Shown one piece after another: positions 23,501 through 36,120 of a stretch of DNA of 64,000 nucleotides. A program made the position numbers and the translations under genes. Under the pieces are notes generated by a model. That model saw only the letters and a program-made list of their open reading frames with translations, made no database searches and was not told the DNA's origin. Source of the stretch: Hydractinia symbiolongicarpus (Eukaryota; Cnidaria; Hydrozoa; Anthoathecata; Hydractiniidae); the NCBI RefSeq assembly GCF_029227915.1, contig NC_079875.1, forward strand, positions 41,809,201 to 41,873,200, given 5' to 3'. Position 1 is the first letter of the stretch. Each line of letters starts with the position of its first letter.

Positions 23501-24169
23501 GAGAAAATAATTTAAAAAATCGTTCGGGAAATGAGTTTACTCCCTGGGTACTTTCTTTGTATACATTCGACTATACGGGCCAAGCCCGGGATTTACGGAA
23601 AATCGCGGGTTTTTGTTTGTCGGCAATTAAACTTCTTTCATTAAGCGTCTCATTAAAAATGAAAATATTTTTGAAAACTGCAAGTCTCATTCGTTCTAGT
23701 GGTGCAGAATTAATTTGAAAAATCGTTCGGGAAATCAGTTTACTCCCTAGGTACTTTCTTTGTATACTTTTGACTATACGGGCCAAGCCCGGGATTTACG
23801 GGAAATCGCGGGTTTTCGTTTGACGGCGATTAAACTTCTTTTATTCAGCGTCTCATCAAAAATGAAAACATTTTTGAAAACTACAAGTCTCATGCGTTTT
23901 AGTGGTGAAAAAATAATTTAAAAAATCGTTCCGGAAATGAGTTTACTCCCTGGGTACTTTCTTTGTATACTTTTGACTATACGGGCCGAGTCCGGGATTT
24001 ACGGGAAATGGCGGGTTTTCGTTTGCCGTCGATTAAACTTCCTTTATTCAGCGTCTCATCAAAAATGAAAACATTTTTAAAAACTACAAGTCTCATGCGT
24101 TTTAGTGGTGAAAAGATAATTTAAAAAATCGTTTTGGAAATAAGTTTACTCCCTGGGTACTTTCTTTGT
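20530..24169 (+). repeat. 18-mer higher-order repeat, copy 2 (3,640 bp)
   Basis: Near-identical tandem partner of 16,890-20,529. By eye only isolated differences appear, such as TTATGGGAAATC near 17,329 against TTACGGGAAATC near 20,969. The shared 12-bp deletion is found again near 22,461. After ~24,170 the match ends: the next monomer reads TACGGCCCAAGC with TTTGCAGGCG. Near-identity over 3.6 kb in a family whose monomers differ by several percent points to a recent duplication. Confidence 0.92.
22305..22495 (+). repeat. 191-bp deletion monomer, second copy
   Basis: Exact counterpart of 18,665-18,855 at +3,640 bp, with the same 12-bp loss and the same neighbouring TTATGCATTTTAG variant. Confidence 0.9.
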
Positions 24170-24530
24170 ATACATTCGACTATACGGCCCAAGCCCGGGA
24201 TTTACGGGAAATCGCGGGTTTTCGTTTGCAGGCGATTAAACACCTTTCATTAAGCATCTCATCAAAAATGAAAACAATTTTGAAAACTACAAGTCTTATG
24301 CGTTTTAGTGGTGAAAAACTAATTTAAAAAATCGTTCTGGAAATGAGTTTACTCACAGGGTACTTTCTTTGTATACATTCGACTATACGTGCCAAACCCT
24401 GGATTTACGGGAAATCGCGGGTTTTCGTTTGCCGGCGATTAAACCCCTTTCATTAAGCGTCTCATCAAAAATGAAAACATTTTTGAAAACTACAAGTCTC
24501 ATGCGTTTTAGTTGGTGAAAAAATAATTTA
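24170..24530 (+). repeat. Satellite monomers between 18-mer and dimer blocks
   Basis: Less than two monomers follow the 18-mer pair, with private changes such as TACGTGCCAAACCCTGG near 24,386 and a one-base insertion in TTTTAGTTGGTG near 24,508. Only satellite is present. Confidence 0.7.
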
Positions 24531-25790
24531 AAAAATCGTTCGGGAAATGAGTTTACTCCCTGGGTACTTTCTTTGTATACATTCGACAATAGGGGCCAAG
24601 CTAGGGATTTACGGGAAAGCGCGGGTTTTCGTTTGCCGGCGATTAACCTTCTTTTAATCAGCGTCTCATCAAAAATGAAAACATTTTTGAAAACTACAAG
24701 TCTTATGCGTTTTAGTGGTGAAAAAATAATTTAAAACATCGTTCTGGAAATGAGTTTACTCACAGGGTACTTTCTTCGTATACATTCGACTATACGGGCC
24801 AAGCCCGGGATTTACGAGAAATCGCGGTTTTTCGTTTGCCGGCGATTAAACACCTTTCATTAAGCGTCTCATCGAAAATGAAAACATTTTTGAAAACTAC
24901 AAGTCTCATGCGTTTTAGTGGTGAAAAAATAATTTAAAAAATCGTTCGGGAAATGAGTTTACTCCCTGGGTACTTTCTTTGTATACATTTGACTATACGA
25001 GCCAAGCTAGGGATTTACGGGAAATCGCGGGTTTTCGTTTGCCGGCGATTAAACTTCTTTTAATCAGCGTCTCATCAAAAATGAAAACATTTTTGAAAAC
25101 TACAAGTCTTATGCGTTTTAGTGGTGAAAAAATAATTTAAAACATCGTTCTGAAAATGGGTTTACTCACAAGGTACTTTCTTCGTATACAATCGACTATA
25201 CGGGCCGAGCCCGGGATTTACGAGAAATCGCGGGTTTTCGTTTGCCGGCGATTAAACACCTTTCATTAAGCGTCTCATCAAAAATGAAAACATTTTTGAA
25301 AACTACAAGTCTCATGCGTTTTAGTGGTGAAAAAATAATTTAAAAAATCGTTCGGCAAATGAGTTTACTCCCTGGGTACTTTCTTTGTATACATTCGACT
25401 ATACGAGCCAAGCTAGGGATTTACGGGAAATCGCGGGTTTTCGTTTGCCGGCGATTAAACTTCTTTTAATCAGCGTCTCATCAAAAATGAAAACATTTTT
25501 GAAAACTACAAGTCTTATGCGTTTTAGTGGTGAAAAAATAATTTAAAACATCGTTCTGAAAATGGGTTTACTCACAGGGTACTTTCTTCGTATACAATCG
25601 ACTATACGGGCCAAGCCCGGGATTTACGAGAAATCGCGGGTTTTCCTTTGCCGGCGATTAAACACCTTTCATTAAGCGTCTCATCAAAAATGAAAACATT
25701 TTTGAAAACTACAAGTCTCATGCGTTTTAGTGGTGAAAAAATAATTTAAAAAATCGTTCGGGAAATGAGTTTACTCCCTGGGTACTTTCT
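24530..25790 (+). repeat. Dimeric higher-order repeat (406 bp), about three copies
   Basis: A two-monomer unit alternates an AAGCTAGGG monomer with an ACATCGTTCTG monomer carrying TTTCTTCGTATAC and TTACGAGAAATC. The CTAGGG mark falls at 24,601, 25,007 and 25,413, exactly 406 bp apart. Copies 2 and 3 are closest (both have TACGAGCCAAGC and GAAAATGGGTTTAC). Copy 1 is more diverged. This block sits where the left monomer population gives way to the right one. Confidence 0.85.
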
Positions 25791-28700
25791 TTGTATACAT
25801 TTGACTATACGGGCCAAGCCCGGGATTTACGGGAAATCGCGGGTTTTCGTTTGCCGGCGATTAAACCACTTTCATTAAGCGTCTCATCAAAAATGAAAAC
25901 ATTTTTGAAAACTACAAGTCTCATGCGTTTTAGTGGTGAAAAAACAATTTAAAAAATCGTTCGGGAATAGAGTTTACTCCCTGGGTACTTTTTTATATAC
26001 TTTTGACTATACGGGCTGAGTCCGGGAGTTACGGGAAATCGCGGGTTTTCGTTTACCGGCCATTAAACTTCCTTTATTCAGCGTCTCATCAAAAATGAAA
26101 ACATTTTTAAAAACTGCAAGTCTCATGGGCTTTAGTGGTGAAATAATAATTTAAAAAATCGTTCGGGAAATGAGTTTACTCCCTGGGTACTTTCTTTGTA
26201 TACTTTTGACGATACGGGCCGAGTCCGGGGTTTACGGGAAATGGCGGGTTTTCGTTTGCCGTCGATTAAACTTTTTATTCAGCGTCTCATCAAAAATGAA
26301 AACATTTTTAAAAACTACAAGTCTCATGCGTTTTAGTGGTGAAAAGATAATTTTAAAAATCTTTTTGGAAATGAGTTTACTCACAGGGTACTTTCTTTGT
26401 ATACATTCGACTATACGGGCCAAGCCCGGGATTTACGGGAAATCGCGGGTTTTCGTTTGCCGGCGATTAAACCCCTTTCATTAAGCGTCTCATCAAAAAT
26501 GAAAACATTTTTGATAACTACAAGTCTCATGCGTTTTAGTGGTGAAAAAATTATTTAAAAAATTGTTTGGGAAACTCAGTCAACTCCCTGGGTACTTTCT
26601 TTGTATACATTCGACTGTACGGGGCAAGCCCGGGATTTACGGGAAATCGCGGGATTTCGTTTGCCGGCGATTAAACCACTTTCATTAAACGTCTCATCAA
26701 AAATGAAAACATTTTTGAAAACTACAAGTCTCATGCGTTTTAGTGGTGAATAAATAATTTGAAAAATCGTTCGGGAAACTGAGTTTACTCCCTGGGTACT
26801 TTCTTTGTATACTTTTGACTATACGGGCTGAGTCCGGGATTTACGGGAAATCGCGGGTTTTCGTTTACTTGCGATTAAACTTCCATTATTCAGCGTCTCA
26901 TCAAAAATGAAAACATTTTTAAAAACTACAAGTCTTATGGAATTTAGTGGTGAAATAATAATTTAAAAAATCGTTCGGGAAATGAGTTTACTCCCTGGGT
27001 ACTTTCTTTGTATACTTTTGACTATACGGGCCGAGTCCGGTGTTTACGGGAAATGGCGGGTTTTCGTTTGCCGTCGATTAAACTTCTTTTATTCAGCGTC
27101 TCATCAAAAATGAAAACATTTTTAAAAACTACAAGTCTCATGCGTTTTAGTGGTGAAAAGATAATTTTAAAAATCGTTTTGGAAATGAGTTTACTCACAG
27201 GGTACTTTCTTTGTATACATTCGACCATACGGGCCAAGCCCGGGATTAACGGAAAATCGCGGGTTTTCGTTTGCCGGCGATTAAACCCCTTTCATTAAGC
27301 GTCTCATCAAAAATAAAAACATTTTTGAAAACTACAAGTCTTATGCGTTTTAGTGGTGAAAAAATAATTTAAAAAATCGTTCTGGAAATGAGTTTACTCA
27401 CAGGGTACTTTCTTTGTATACATTCGACTATACGGGCCAAGCCCGGGATTTACGGGAAATCGCGGGTTTTCGTTTGCCGGCGATTAAACCCCTTTCATTA
27501 GGCGTCTCATCAAAAATGAAAACATTTTTGAAAACTACAAGTCTCATGCGTTTTAGTGGTGAAAAAGTAATTTAAAAAATCGTTCGGGAAACTGAGTTTA
27601 CTCCCTGGGTACTTTTTCTGTATACATTCGACTGTACAGGGCAAGCCCGGGATTTACGGGAAATCGCGGGATTTCGTTTGCCGCCGATTAAACCACTTTC
27701 ATTAAACGTCTCATCAAAAATGAAAACATTTTTGAAAACTACAAGTCTCATGCGTTTTAGTGGTGAAAAAATAATTTAAAAAATCGTTCGGGAAATTGAG
27801 TTTACTCATTGGGTACTTTCTTTGTATACTTTTGACTATACGGGCCAAGCCCGGGATTTACGGGAAATCGCGGGTTTTCGTTTGCCGGCGATTAAACCAC
27901 TTTCATTAAGCGTCTCATCAAAAATGAAAACGTTTCTGAAAACTACAAGTCTCATGCGTTTTAGTGGTGAAAAAACAATTTAAAAAATCGTTCGGGAATA
28001 GAGTTTACTCCCTGGGTACTTTTTTATTTACTTTTGACTATACGGGCTGAGTCCGGGAGTTACAGGAAATCGCGGGTTTTCGTTTACCGGCGATTAAACT
28101 TCCTTTATTCAGCGTCTCATCAAAAATGAAAACATTTTTGAAAACTACAAGTCTCATGCGTTTTAGTGGTGAAAAATAATTTAAAATATCGTTCGGGAAA
28201 CTGAGTTTACTCCCTGGGTACTTTCTCTATATACATTCGACTGTACAGGGCAAGCCCGGGATTTACGGGAAATCGCGGGATTTCGTTTGCCGGCGATTAA
28301 ACCACTTTCATTAAACGTCTCATCAAAAATGAAAACATTTTTGAAAACTACAAGTCTCATGCGTTTTAGTGGTGAAAAAATAATTTAAAAAATCGTTCGG
28401 GAAACTGAGTTTACTCTCTGGGTACTTTCTTTGTATACTTTTGACTATACGGGCCAAGCCCGGGATTTACGGGAAATCGCAGGTTTTCGTTTGCCGGCGA
28501 TTAAACCACTTTCATTAAGCGTCTCATCAAAAATGAAAACATTTCTGAAAACTACAAGTCTCATGCGTTTTAGTGGTGAAAAAACAATTTAAAAAATCGT
28601 TCGGGAGTAGAGTTTACTCCCTGGGTACTTTTTTATATACTTTTGACTATACGGGCTGAGTCCGGGAGTTACGGGAAATCGCGGGTTTTCGTTTAACGGC

Positions 28701-30440
28701 GATTAAACTTCCTTTATTCAGCGTCTCATCAAAAATGAAAACATTTTTAAAAACTGCAAGTCTCATGGGCTTTAGTGGTGAAATAATAATTTAAAAAATC
28801 GTTCGGGAAATGAGTTTACTCCCTGGGTACCTTCTTTGTATACTTTTGACGATACGGGCCGAGTCCAGGGTTTACGGGAAATGGCGGGTTTTCGTTTGCC
28901 GTCGATTAAACTTTTTTATTCAGCGTCTCATCAAAAATGAAAACATTTTTAAAAACTACAAATCTCATGCGTTTTAGTGGTGAAAAGGTAATTTTAAATA
29001 TCTTTTTGGAAATGAGTTTACTCACAGGGTACTTTCTTTGTATACATTCGACTATACGGGCCAAGCCCGGGATTTACGGGAAATCGCGGGTTTTCGTTTG
29101 CCGGCGATTAAACCCCTTTCATTAAGCGTCTCATCAAAAATGAAAACATTTTTGATAACTACAAGTCTCATGCGTTTTAGTGGTGAAAAAATTATTTAAA
29201 TAATTGTTCGGGAAACTCAGTTAACTCCCTGGGTACTTTCTTTGTATACATTCGACTGTACGGGGCAAGCCCGGGATTTACGGGAAATCGCGGGATTTCG
29301 TTTGCCGGCGATTAAACCACTTTCGTTAAACGTCTCATCAAAAATGAAAACATTTTTGAAAACTACAAGTCTCATGCGTTTTAGTGGTGAATAAATAATT
29401 TAAAAAATCGTTCGGGAAACTGAGTTTACTCCCTGGGTACTTTCTTTGTATACTTTTGACTATACGGGCTGAGTCCGGGATTTACGGGAAATCGCGGGTT
29501 TTCGTTTACTTGCGATTAAACTTCCTTTATTCAGCGTCTCATCAAAAATGAAAACATTTTTAAAAACTACAAGTCTCATGGGCTTTAGTGGTGAAATAAT
29601 AATTTAAAAAATCGTTCGGGAAATGAGTTTACTCCCTGGGTACTTTCTTTGTATACTTTTGACTATACGGGCCGAGTCCGGGGTTTACGGGAAATGGCGG
29701 GTTTTCGTTTGCCGTCGATTAAACTTCTTTTATTCAGCGTCTCATCAAAAATGAAAACATTTTTAAAAACTACAAGTCTCATGCGTTTTAGTGGTGAAAA
29801 GATAATTTTAAAAATCGTTTTGGAAATGAGTTTACTCACAGGGTACTTTCTTTGTATACATTCGACCATACGGGCCAAGCCCGGGATTTACGGAAAATCG
29901 CGGGTTTTCGTTTGCCGGCGATTAAACACCTTTCATTAAGCGTCTCATCAAAAATGAAAACATTTTTGAAAACTACAAGTCTTATGCGTTTTAGTGGTGA
30001 AAAAATAATTTAAAAAATCGTTCTGGAAATGAGTTTACTCACAGGGTACTTTCTTTGTATACATTCGACTATACGTGCCAAGCCCGGGATTTATGGGAAA
30101 TCGCGGGTTTTCGTTTGCCGGCGATTAAACCCCTTTCATTAAGCGTCTCATCAAAAATGAAAACATTTTTGAAAACTACAAGTCTCATGCGTTTTAGTGG
30201 TGAAAAAACAATTTAAAAAATCGTTCGGGAAACTGAGTTTACTCCCTGGGTACTTTCTCTGTATACATTCGACTGTACAGGGCAAGCCCGGGATTTACGG
30301 GAAATCGCGGGATTTCGTTTGCCGGCGATTAAACCACTTTCATTAAACGTCTCATCAAAAATGAAAACATTTTTGAAAACTACAAGTCTCATGCGTTTTA
30401 GTGGTGAAAAAATAATTTAAAAAATCGTTCGGGAAACTGA
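25790..30440 (+). repeat. 13-mer-offset duplication (~2,640 bp)
   Basis: About ten monomers at ~25,790-27,800 recur at ~28,430-30,440 with an offset of 2,640-2,641 bp. The rare TACTTTTTTATATAC monomer with CGGGAGTTACGGG is at 25,987 and 28,627. TGACGATACGGGCC is near 26,208 and 28,848, and AAAAAATTATTTAAA is near 26,547 and 29,188. The three monomers in between (~27,800-28,430) include a further TTTTTTATTTAC relative near 28,020. The GACTGTAC and GAAACTGAG monomer forms first become common here. Confidence 0.82.
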
Positions 30441-31680
30441 GTTTACTCCCTGGGTACTTTCTTTGTATACTTTTGACTATACGGGCTGAGTCCGGGATTT
30501 ACGGGAAATCGCGGGTTTTCGTTTACTGGCGATTAAACTTCCTTTATTCAGCGTCTCATCAAAAATGAAAACATTTTTAAAAACTACAAGTCTCATGGGC
30601 TTTAGTGGTGAAATAATAATTTAAAAAATCGTTCGGGAAATGAGTTTACTCCCTGGGTACTTTCTTTGTATACTTTTGACTATACGGGCCGAGTCCGGGA
30701 TTTACGGGAAATGGCGGGTTTTCGTTTGCCGTCGATTAAACTTCCTTTATTCAGCGTCTCATCAAAAATGAAAACATTTTTAAAAACTACAAGTCTCATG
30801 CGTTTTAGTGGTGAAAAGATAATTTAAAAAATCGTTTTGGAAATAAGTTTACTCCCTGGGTACTTTCTTTGTATACATTCGACTATACGGCCCAAGCCCG
30901 GGATTTACGGGAAATCGCGGGTTTTCGTTTGCCCGCGATTAAACACCTTTCATTAAGCATCTCATCAAAAATGAAAACAATTTTGAAAACTACAAGTCTT
31001 ATGCGTTTTAGTGGTGAAAAAATAATTTAAAAAATCGTTCTGGAAATGAGTTTACTCACAGGGTACTTTCTTTGTATACATTCGACTATACGGGCCAAGC
31101 CCGGAATTAACGGGAAATCGCGGGTTTTCGTTTGCCGGCGATTAAACCCCTTTCATTAAGCGTCTCATCAAAAATAAAAACATTTTTGAAAACTACAAGT
31201 CTCATGCGTTTTATTGGTGAAAAAATAATTTAAAAAATCGTTCAGGAAACTGAGTTTACTCCCTGGGTACTTTCTTTGTATACATTCGACTGTACAAGGC
31301 AAGCCCGGGATTTACGAGAAATCGCGGGTTTTCGTTTACCGGCGATTAAAGCACTTTCATTAAACGTCTCATAAAAAATGAAAACATTTCTGAAAACTAC
31401 AAGTCTCATGCGTTTTAGTGGTGAAAAAATAATTTAAAAAAACGTTCGGGAAATGAGTTTACTCCCTGGGTACTTTCTTTGTATACTTTTGGCTATACGG
31501 GCCGAGTCCGGGATTTACGGGAAATGGCGGGTTTTCGTTTGCCGTCGATTAAACTTCCTTTATTTAGCGTCTCATCAAAAATGAAAACATTTTTAAAAAC
31601 TACAAGTCTCATGCGTTTTAGTGGTGAAAAGATAATTTAAAAAATCGTTTTGGAAATGAGTTTACTCCCTGGGTACTTTC
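28820..31680 (+). repeat. 20-mer-offset block, copy 1
   Basis: This block begins at the TTTTGACGATACGGG monomer and recurs from ~32,890 with an initial offset of 4,067-4,068 bp. The unique TTTCGTTAAACG variant at 29,321 recurs at 33,389. Two successive monomers, 29,399-29,602 (GGCTGAGTCC core, GGGCTTTAGTGG end) and 29,603-29,805 (GCCGAGTCC core, GATAATTTTAAA end), are the ones fused into one in the second copy. Confidence 0.8.
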
Positions 31681-32890
31681 TTTGTATACTTTTGACGATA
31701 CGGGCCGAGTCCGGGGTTTACGGGAAATGGCGGGTTTTCGTTTGCCGTCGATTAAACTTTTTTATTCAGCGTCTCATCAAAAATGAAAACATTTTTAAAA
31801 ACTAAAAGTCTCATGCGTTTTAGTGGTGAAAAGGTAATTTTAAATATCTTTTTGGAAATGAGTTTACTCACAGGGTACTTTCTTTGTATACATTCGACTA
31901 TACGGGCCAAGCCCGGGATTTACGGGAAATCGCAGGTTTTCGTTTGCCGGCGATTAAACCACTTTCATTAAGCGTCTCATCAAAAATGAAAACATTTTTG
32001 ATAACTACAAGTCTCATGCGTTTTAGTGGTGAAAAAAATTATTTAAAAAATTGTTCGGGAAACTCAGTTAACTCCCTGGGTACTTTCTTTGTATACATTC
32101 GACTGTACGGGGCAAGCCCGGGATTTACGGGAAATCGCGGGATTTCGTTTGCCGGCGATTAAACCCCTTTCATTAAGCGTCTCATCAAAAATGAAAACAT
32201 TTTTGAAAACTACAAGTCTTATGCGTTTTAGTGGTGAAAAAATAATTTAAAAAATCGTTCTGGAAATGAGTTTACTCACAGGGTACTTTCTTTGTATACA
32301 TTCGACTATACGGGCCAAGCCCGGGATTTATGGGAAATCGCGGGTTTTCGTTTGCCGGCGATTAAACCCCTTTCATTAAGCGTCTCATCAAAAATGAAAA
32401 CATTTTTGAAAACTACAAGTCTCATGCGTTTTAGTGGTGAAAAAACAATTTAAAAAATCGTTCGGGAAACTGAGTTTACTCCCTGGGTACTTTCTCTGTA
32501 TACATTCGACTGTACAGGGCAAGCCCGGGATTTACGGGAAATCGCGGGATTTTGTTTGCCGGCGATTAAACCACTTTCATTAAACGTCTCATCAAAAATG
32601 AAAACATTTTTGAAAACTACAAGTCTCATGCGTTTTAGTGGTGAAAAAATAATTTAAAAAATCGTTCGGGAAACTGAGTTTACTCCCTGGGTACTTTCTT
32701 TGTATACTTTTGACTATACGGGCTGAGTCCGGGATTTACGGGAAATCGCGGGTTTTCGTTTACTGGCGATTAAACTTCCTTTATTCAGCGTCTCATCAAA
32801 AATGAAAACATTTTTAAAAACTACAAGTCTCATGGGCTTTAGTGGTGAAATAATAATTTAAAAAATCGTTCGGGAAATGAGTTTACTCCC
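31680..32890 (+). repeat. Six-monomer partial copy between the 20-mer-offset blocks
   Basis: Starting at TTTTGACGATACGGG near 31,690, this repeats the first monomers of the 28.8-kb block and then jumps to the monomers seen at 30.0-30.7 kb, including TTATGGGAAATCGCGGG near 32,329. About 1,221 bp later a related unit begins again, and most of 31,740-32,160 matches 32,960-33,380. It looks like an internally deleted version of the same higher-order unit. Confidence 0.7.
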
Positions 32891-35545
32891 TGGGTACTTT
32901 CTTTGTATACTTTTGACTATACGGGCCGAGTCCGGGATTTACAGGAAATGGCGGGTTTTCGTTTGCCGTCGATTAAACTTTTTTATTCAGCGTCTCATCA
33001 AAAATGAAAACATTTTTAAAAACTACAAGTCTCATGCGTTTTAGTGGTGAAAAGGTAATTTTAAATATCTTTTTGGAAATGAGTTTACTCACAGGGTACT
33101 TTCTTTGTATACATTCGACTATACGGGCCAAGCCCGGGATTTACGGGAAATCGCGGGTTTTCGTTTGCCGGCGATTAAACCACTTTCATTAAGCGTCTCA
33201 TCAAAAATGAAAACATTTTTGATAACTACAAGTCTCATGCGTTTTAGTGGTGAAAAAAATTATTTAAAAAATTGTTCGGGAAACTCAGTTAACTCCCTGG
33301 GTACTTTCTTTGTATACATTCGACTGTACGGGGCAAGCCCGGGATTTACGGGAAATCGCGGGATTTCGTTTGCCGGCGATTAAACCACTTTCGTTAAACG
33401 TCTCATCAAAAATGAAAACATTTTTGAAAACTACAAGTCTCATGCGTTTTAGTGGTGAATAAATAATTTAAAAAATCGTTCGGGAAACTGAGTTTACTCC
33501 CTGGGTACTTTCTTTGGATACTTTTGACTATACGGGCTGAGTCCGGGATTTACGGGAAATCGCGGGTTTTTGTTTACTTGCGATTAAACTTCCTTTATTC
33601 AGCGTCTCATCAAAAATGAAAACATTTTTAAAAACTACAAGTCTCATGCGTTTTAGTGGTGAAAAGATAATTTTAAAAATCGTTTTGGAAATGAGTTTAC
33701 TCACAGGGTACTTTCTTTGTATACATTCGACCATACGGGCCAAGCCCGGGATTTACGGAAAATTGCGGGTTTTCGTTTGCCGGCGATTAAACCCCTTTCA
33801 TTAAGCGTCTCATCAAAAATGAAAACATTTTTGAAAACTACAAGTCTTATGCGTTTTAGTGGTGAAAAAATAATTTAAAAAATCGTTCTGGAAATGAGTT
33901 TACTCACAGGGTACTTTCTTTGTATACATTCGACTATACGGGCCAAGCCCGGGATTTACGGGAAATCGCGGGTTTTCGTTTGCCGGCGATTAAACCCCTT
34001 TCATTAAGCGTCTCATCAAAAATGAAAACCTTTTTGAAAACTACAAGTCTCATGCGTTTTAGTGGTGAAAAAATAATTTAAAAAATCGCTCGGGAAACTG
34101 AGTTTACTCCCTGGGTACTTTCTCTGTATACATTCGACTGTACAGGGCAAGCCCGGGATTTACAGGAAATCGCGGGATTTCGTTTGCCGGCGATTAAACC
34201 ACTTTCATTAAACGTCTCATCAAAAATGAAAACATTTTTGAAAACTACAAGTCTCATGCGTTTTAGTGGTGAAAAAATAATTTAAAAAATCGTTCGGGAA
34301 ACTGAGTTTACTCCCTGGGTACTTTCTTTGTATACTTTTGACTATACGGGCTGAGTCCGGGATTTAGGGGAAATCGCGGGTTTTCGTTTACTGGCGATTA
34401 AACTTCCTTTATTCAGCGTCTCATCAAAAATGAAAACATTTTTAAAAACTACAAGTCTCATGGGCTTTAGTGGTGAAATAATAATTTAAAAAATCGTTCG
34501 GGAAATGAGTTAACTCCCTGGGTACTTTCTTTGTATACTTTTGACTATACGGGCCGAGTCCGGGATTTACGCGAAATGGCGGGTTTTCGTTTGCCGTCGA
34601 TTAAACTTCCTTTATTCAGCGTCTCATCAAAAATGAAAACATTTTTAAAAACTACAAGTCTCATGCGTTTTAGTGGTGAAAAGATATTTTAAAAAATCGT
34701 TTTGGAAATAAGTTTACTCCCTGGGTACTTTCTTTGTATACATTCGACTATACGGCCCAAGCCCGGGATTTACGGGAAATCGCGGGTTTTCGTTTGCCGG
34801 CGATTAAACCCCTTTCATTAAGCATCTCATCAAAAATGAAAACAATTTTGAAAACTACAAGTCTTATGCGTTTTAGTGGTGAAAAAATAATTTAAAAAAT
34901 CGTTCTGGAAATGAGTTTACTCACAGGGTACTTTCTTTGTATACATTCGACTATACGGGCCAAGCCCGGAATTAACGGGAAATCGCGGGTTTTCGTTTGC
35001 CGGCGATTAAACCCCTTTCATTAAGCGTCTCATCAAAAATGAAAACATTTTTGAAAACTACAAGTCTCATGCGTTTTAGTGGTGAAAAAATAATTTAAAA
35101 AATCGTTCAGGAAACTGAGTTTACTCCCTGGGTACTTTCTTTGTATACATTCGACTGTACGGGGCAAGCCCGGAATTTACGAGAAATCGCGGGTTTTCGT
35201 TTACCGGCGATTAAAGCACTTTCATTAAACGTCTCATCAAAAATGAAAACATTTCTGAAAACTACAAGTCTCATGCGTTTTAGTGGTGAAAAAATAATTT
35301 AAAAAATCGTTCGGGAAATGAGTTTACTCCCTGGGTACTTTCTTTGTATACTTTTGACTATACGGGCCGAGTCCGGGATTTACGGGAAATGGTGGGTTTT
35401 CGTTTGCCGTCGATTAAACTTCCTTTATTCAGCGTCTCATCAAAAATGAAAACATTTTTAAAAACTACAAGTCTCATGCGTTTTAGTGGTGAAAAGATAA
35501 TTTAAAAAATCGTTTTGGAAATGAGTTTACTCCCTGGGTACTTTC
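32890..35545 (+). repeat. 20-mer-offset block, copy 2, one monomer shorter
   Basis: Partner of ~28,820-31,680. Before ~33,470 the offset is 4,068 bp. After ~33,670 it is 3,865 bp, a change of exactly 203. The missing unit is explained by the hybrid monomer 33,467-33,670. The match continues through the TACGGCCCAAGC monomer (30,885 and 34,750) and the TTCAGGAAACTGAG monomer (31,243 and 35,108), and fades near 35,545. Confidence 0.82.
33467..33670 (+). repeat. Hybrid monomer at an in-phase one-monomer deletion
   Basis: The front half matches monomer 29,399-29,602 (GAAACTGAG, GGGCTGAGTCC, TTTACTTGCG). The rear half matches monomer 29,603-29,805 (CTCATGCGTTTTAGTGG, GAAAAGATAATTTTAAA). The crossover lies within the shared TTTATTCAG to ACAAGTCTCATG interval. 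The product keeps the array phase and shortens the block by 203 bp, as expected for unequal exchange between adjacent monomers. Confidence 0.85.
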
Positions 35546-36120
35546 TTTGTATACATTCGACTATACGGGCCAAGCCCGGGATTTACGGGAAATCGCGGGT
35601 TTTCGTTTGCCGGCGATTAAACCCCTTTCATTAAGCATCTCATCAAAAATGAAAACATTTTTGAAAACTACAAGTCTTATGCGTTTTAGTGGTGAAAAAA
35701 TAATTTAAAAAATCGTTCTGGAAATGAGTTTACTCACAGGGTACTTTCTTTGTATACATTCGACTATACGGGCCAAGCCCGGAATTAACGGGAAATCGCG
35801 GGTTTTCGTTTGCCGGCGATTAAACCCCTTTCATTAAGCGTCTCATCAAAAATGAAAACATTTTTGAAAACTACAAGTCTCATGCGTTTTACTGGTGAAA
35901 AAATAATTTAAAAAATCGTTCAGGAAACTGAGTTTACTCCTTGGGTACTTTCTTTGTATACATTCGACTGTACGGGGCAAGCCCGGGATTTACGGGAAAT
36001 CGCGGGTTTTCGTTTACCAGCGATTAAAGCACTTTCATTAAACGTCTCATCAAAAATGAAAACATTTCTGAAAACTACAAGTCTCATGCGTTTTAGTGGT
36101 GAAAAAATAATTTAAAAAAT
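34710..36120 (+). repeat. 4-mer higher-order repeat (~813 bp), older version
   Basis: Markers spaced 812-813 bp: AAGCATCTCATC near 34,821 and 35,633, CGGAATTAACGGG near 34,967 and 35,779, TTCAGGAAACTGAG near 35,108 and 35,921, and ATTAAAGCACTTTC near 35,209 and 36,022. The following 36.12-36.52 kb carries the AAAACACTTTTAAAAACTA and GTGACAAAATAATTT monomers, which become part of the sharper 4-mer block at 39.15-41.5 kb. Confidence 0.8.
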
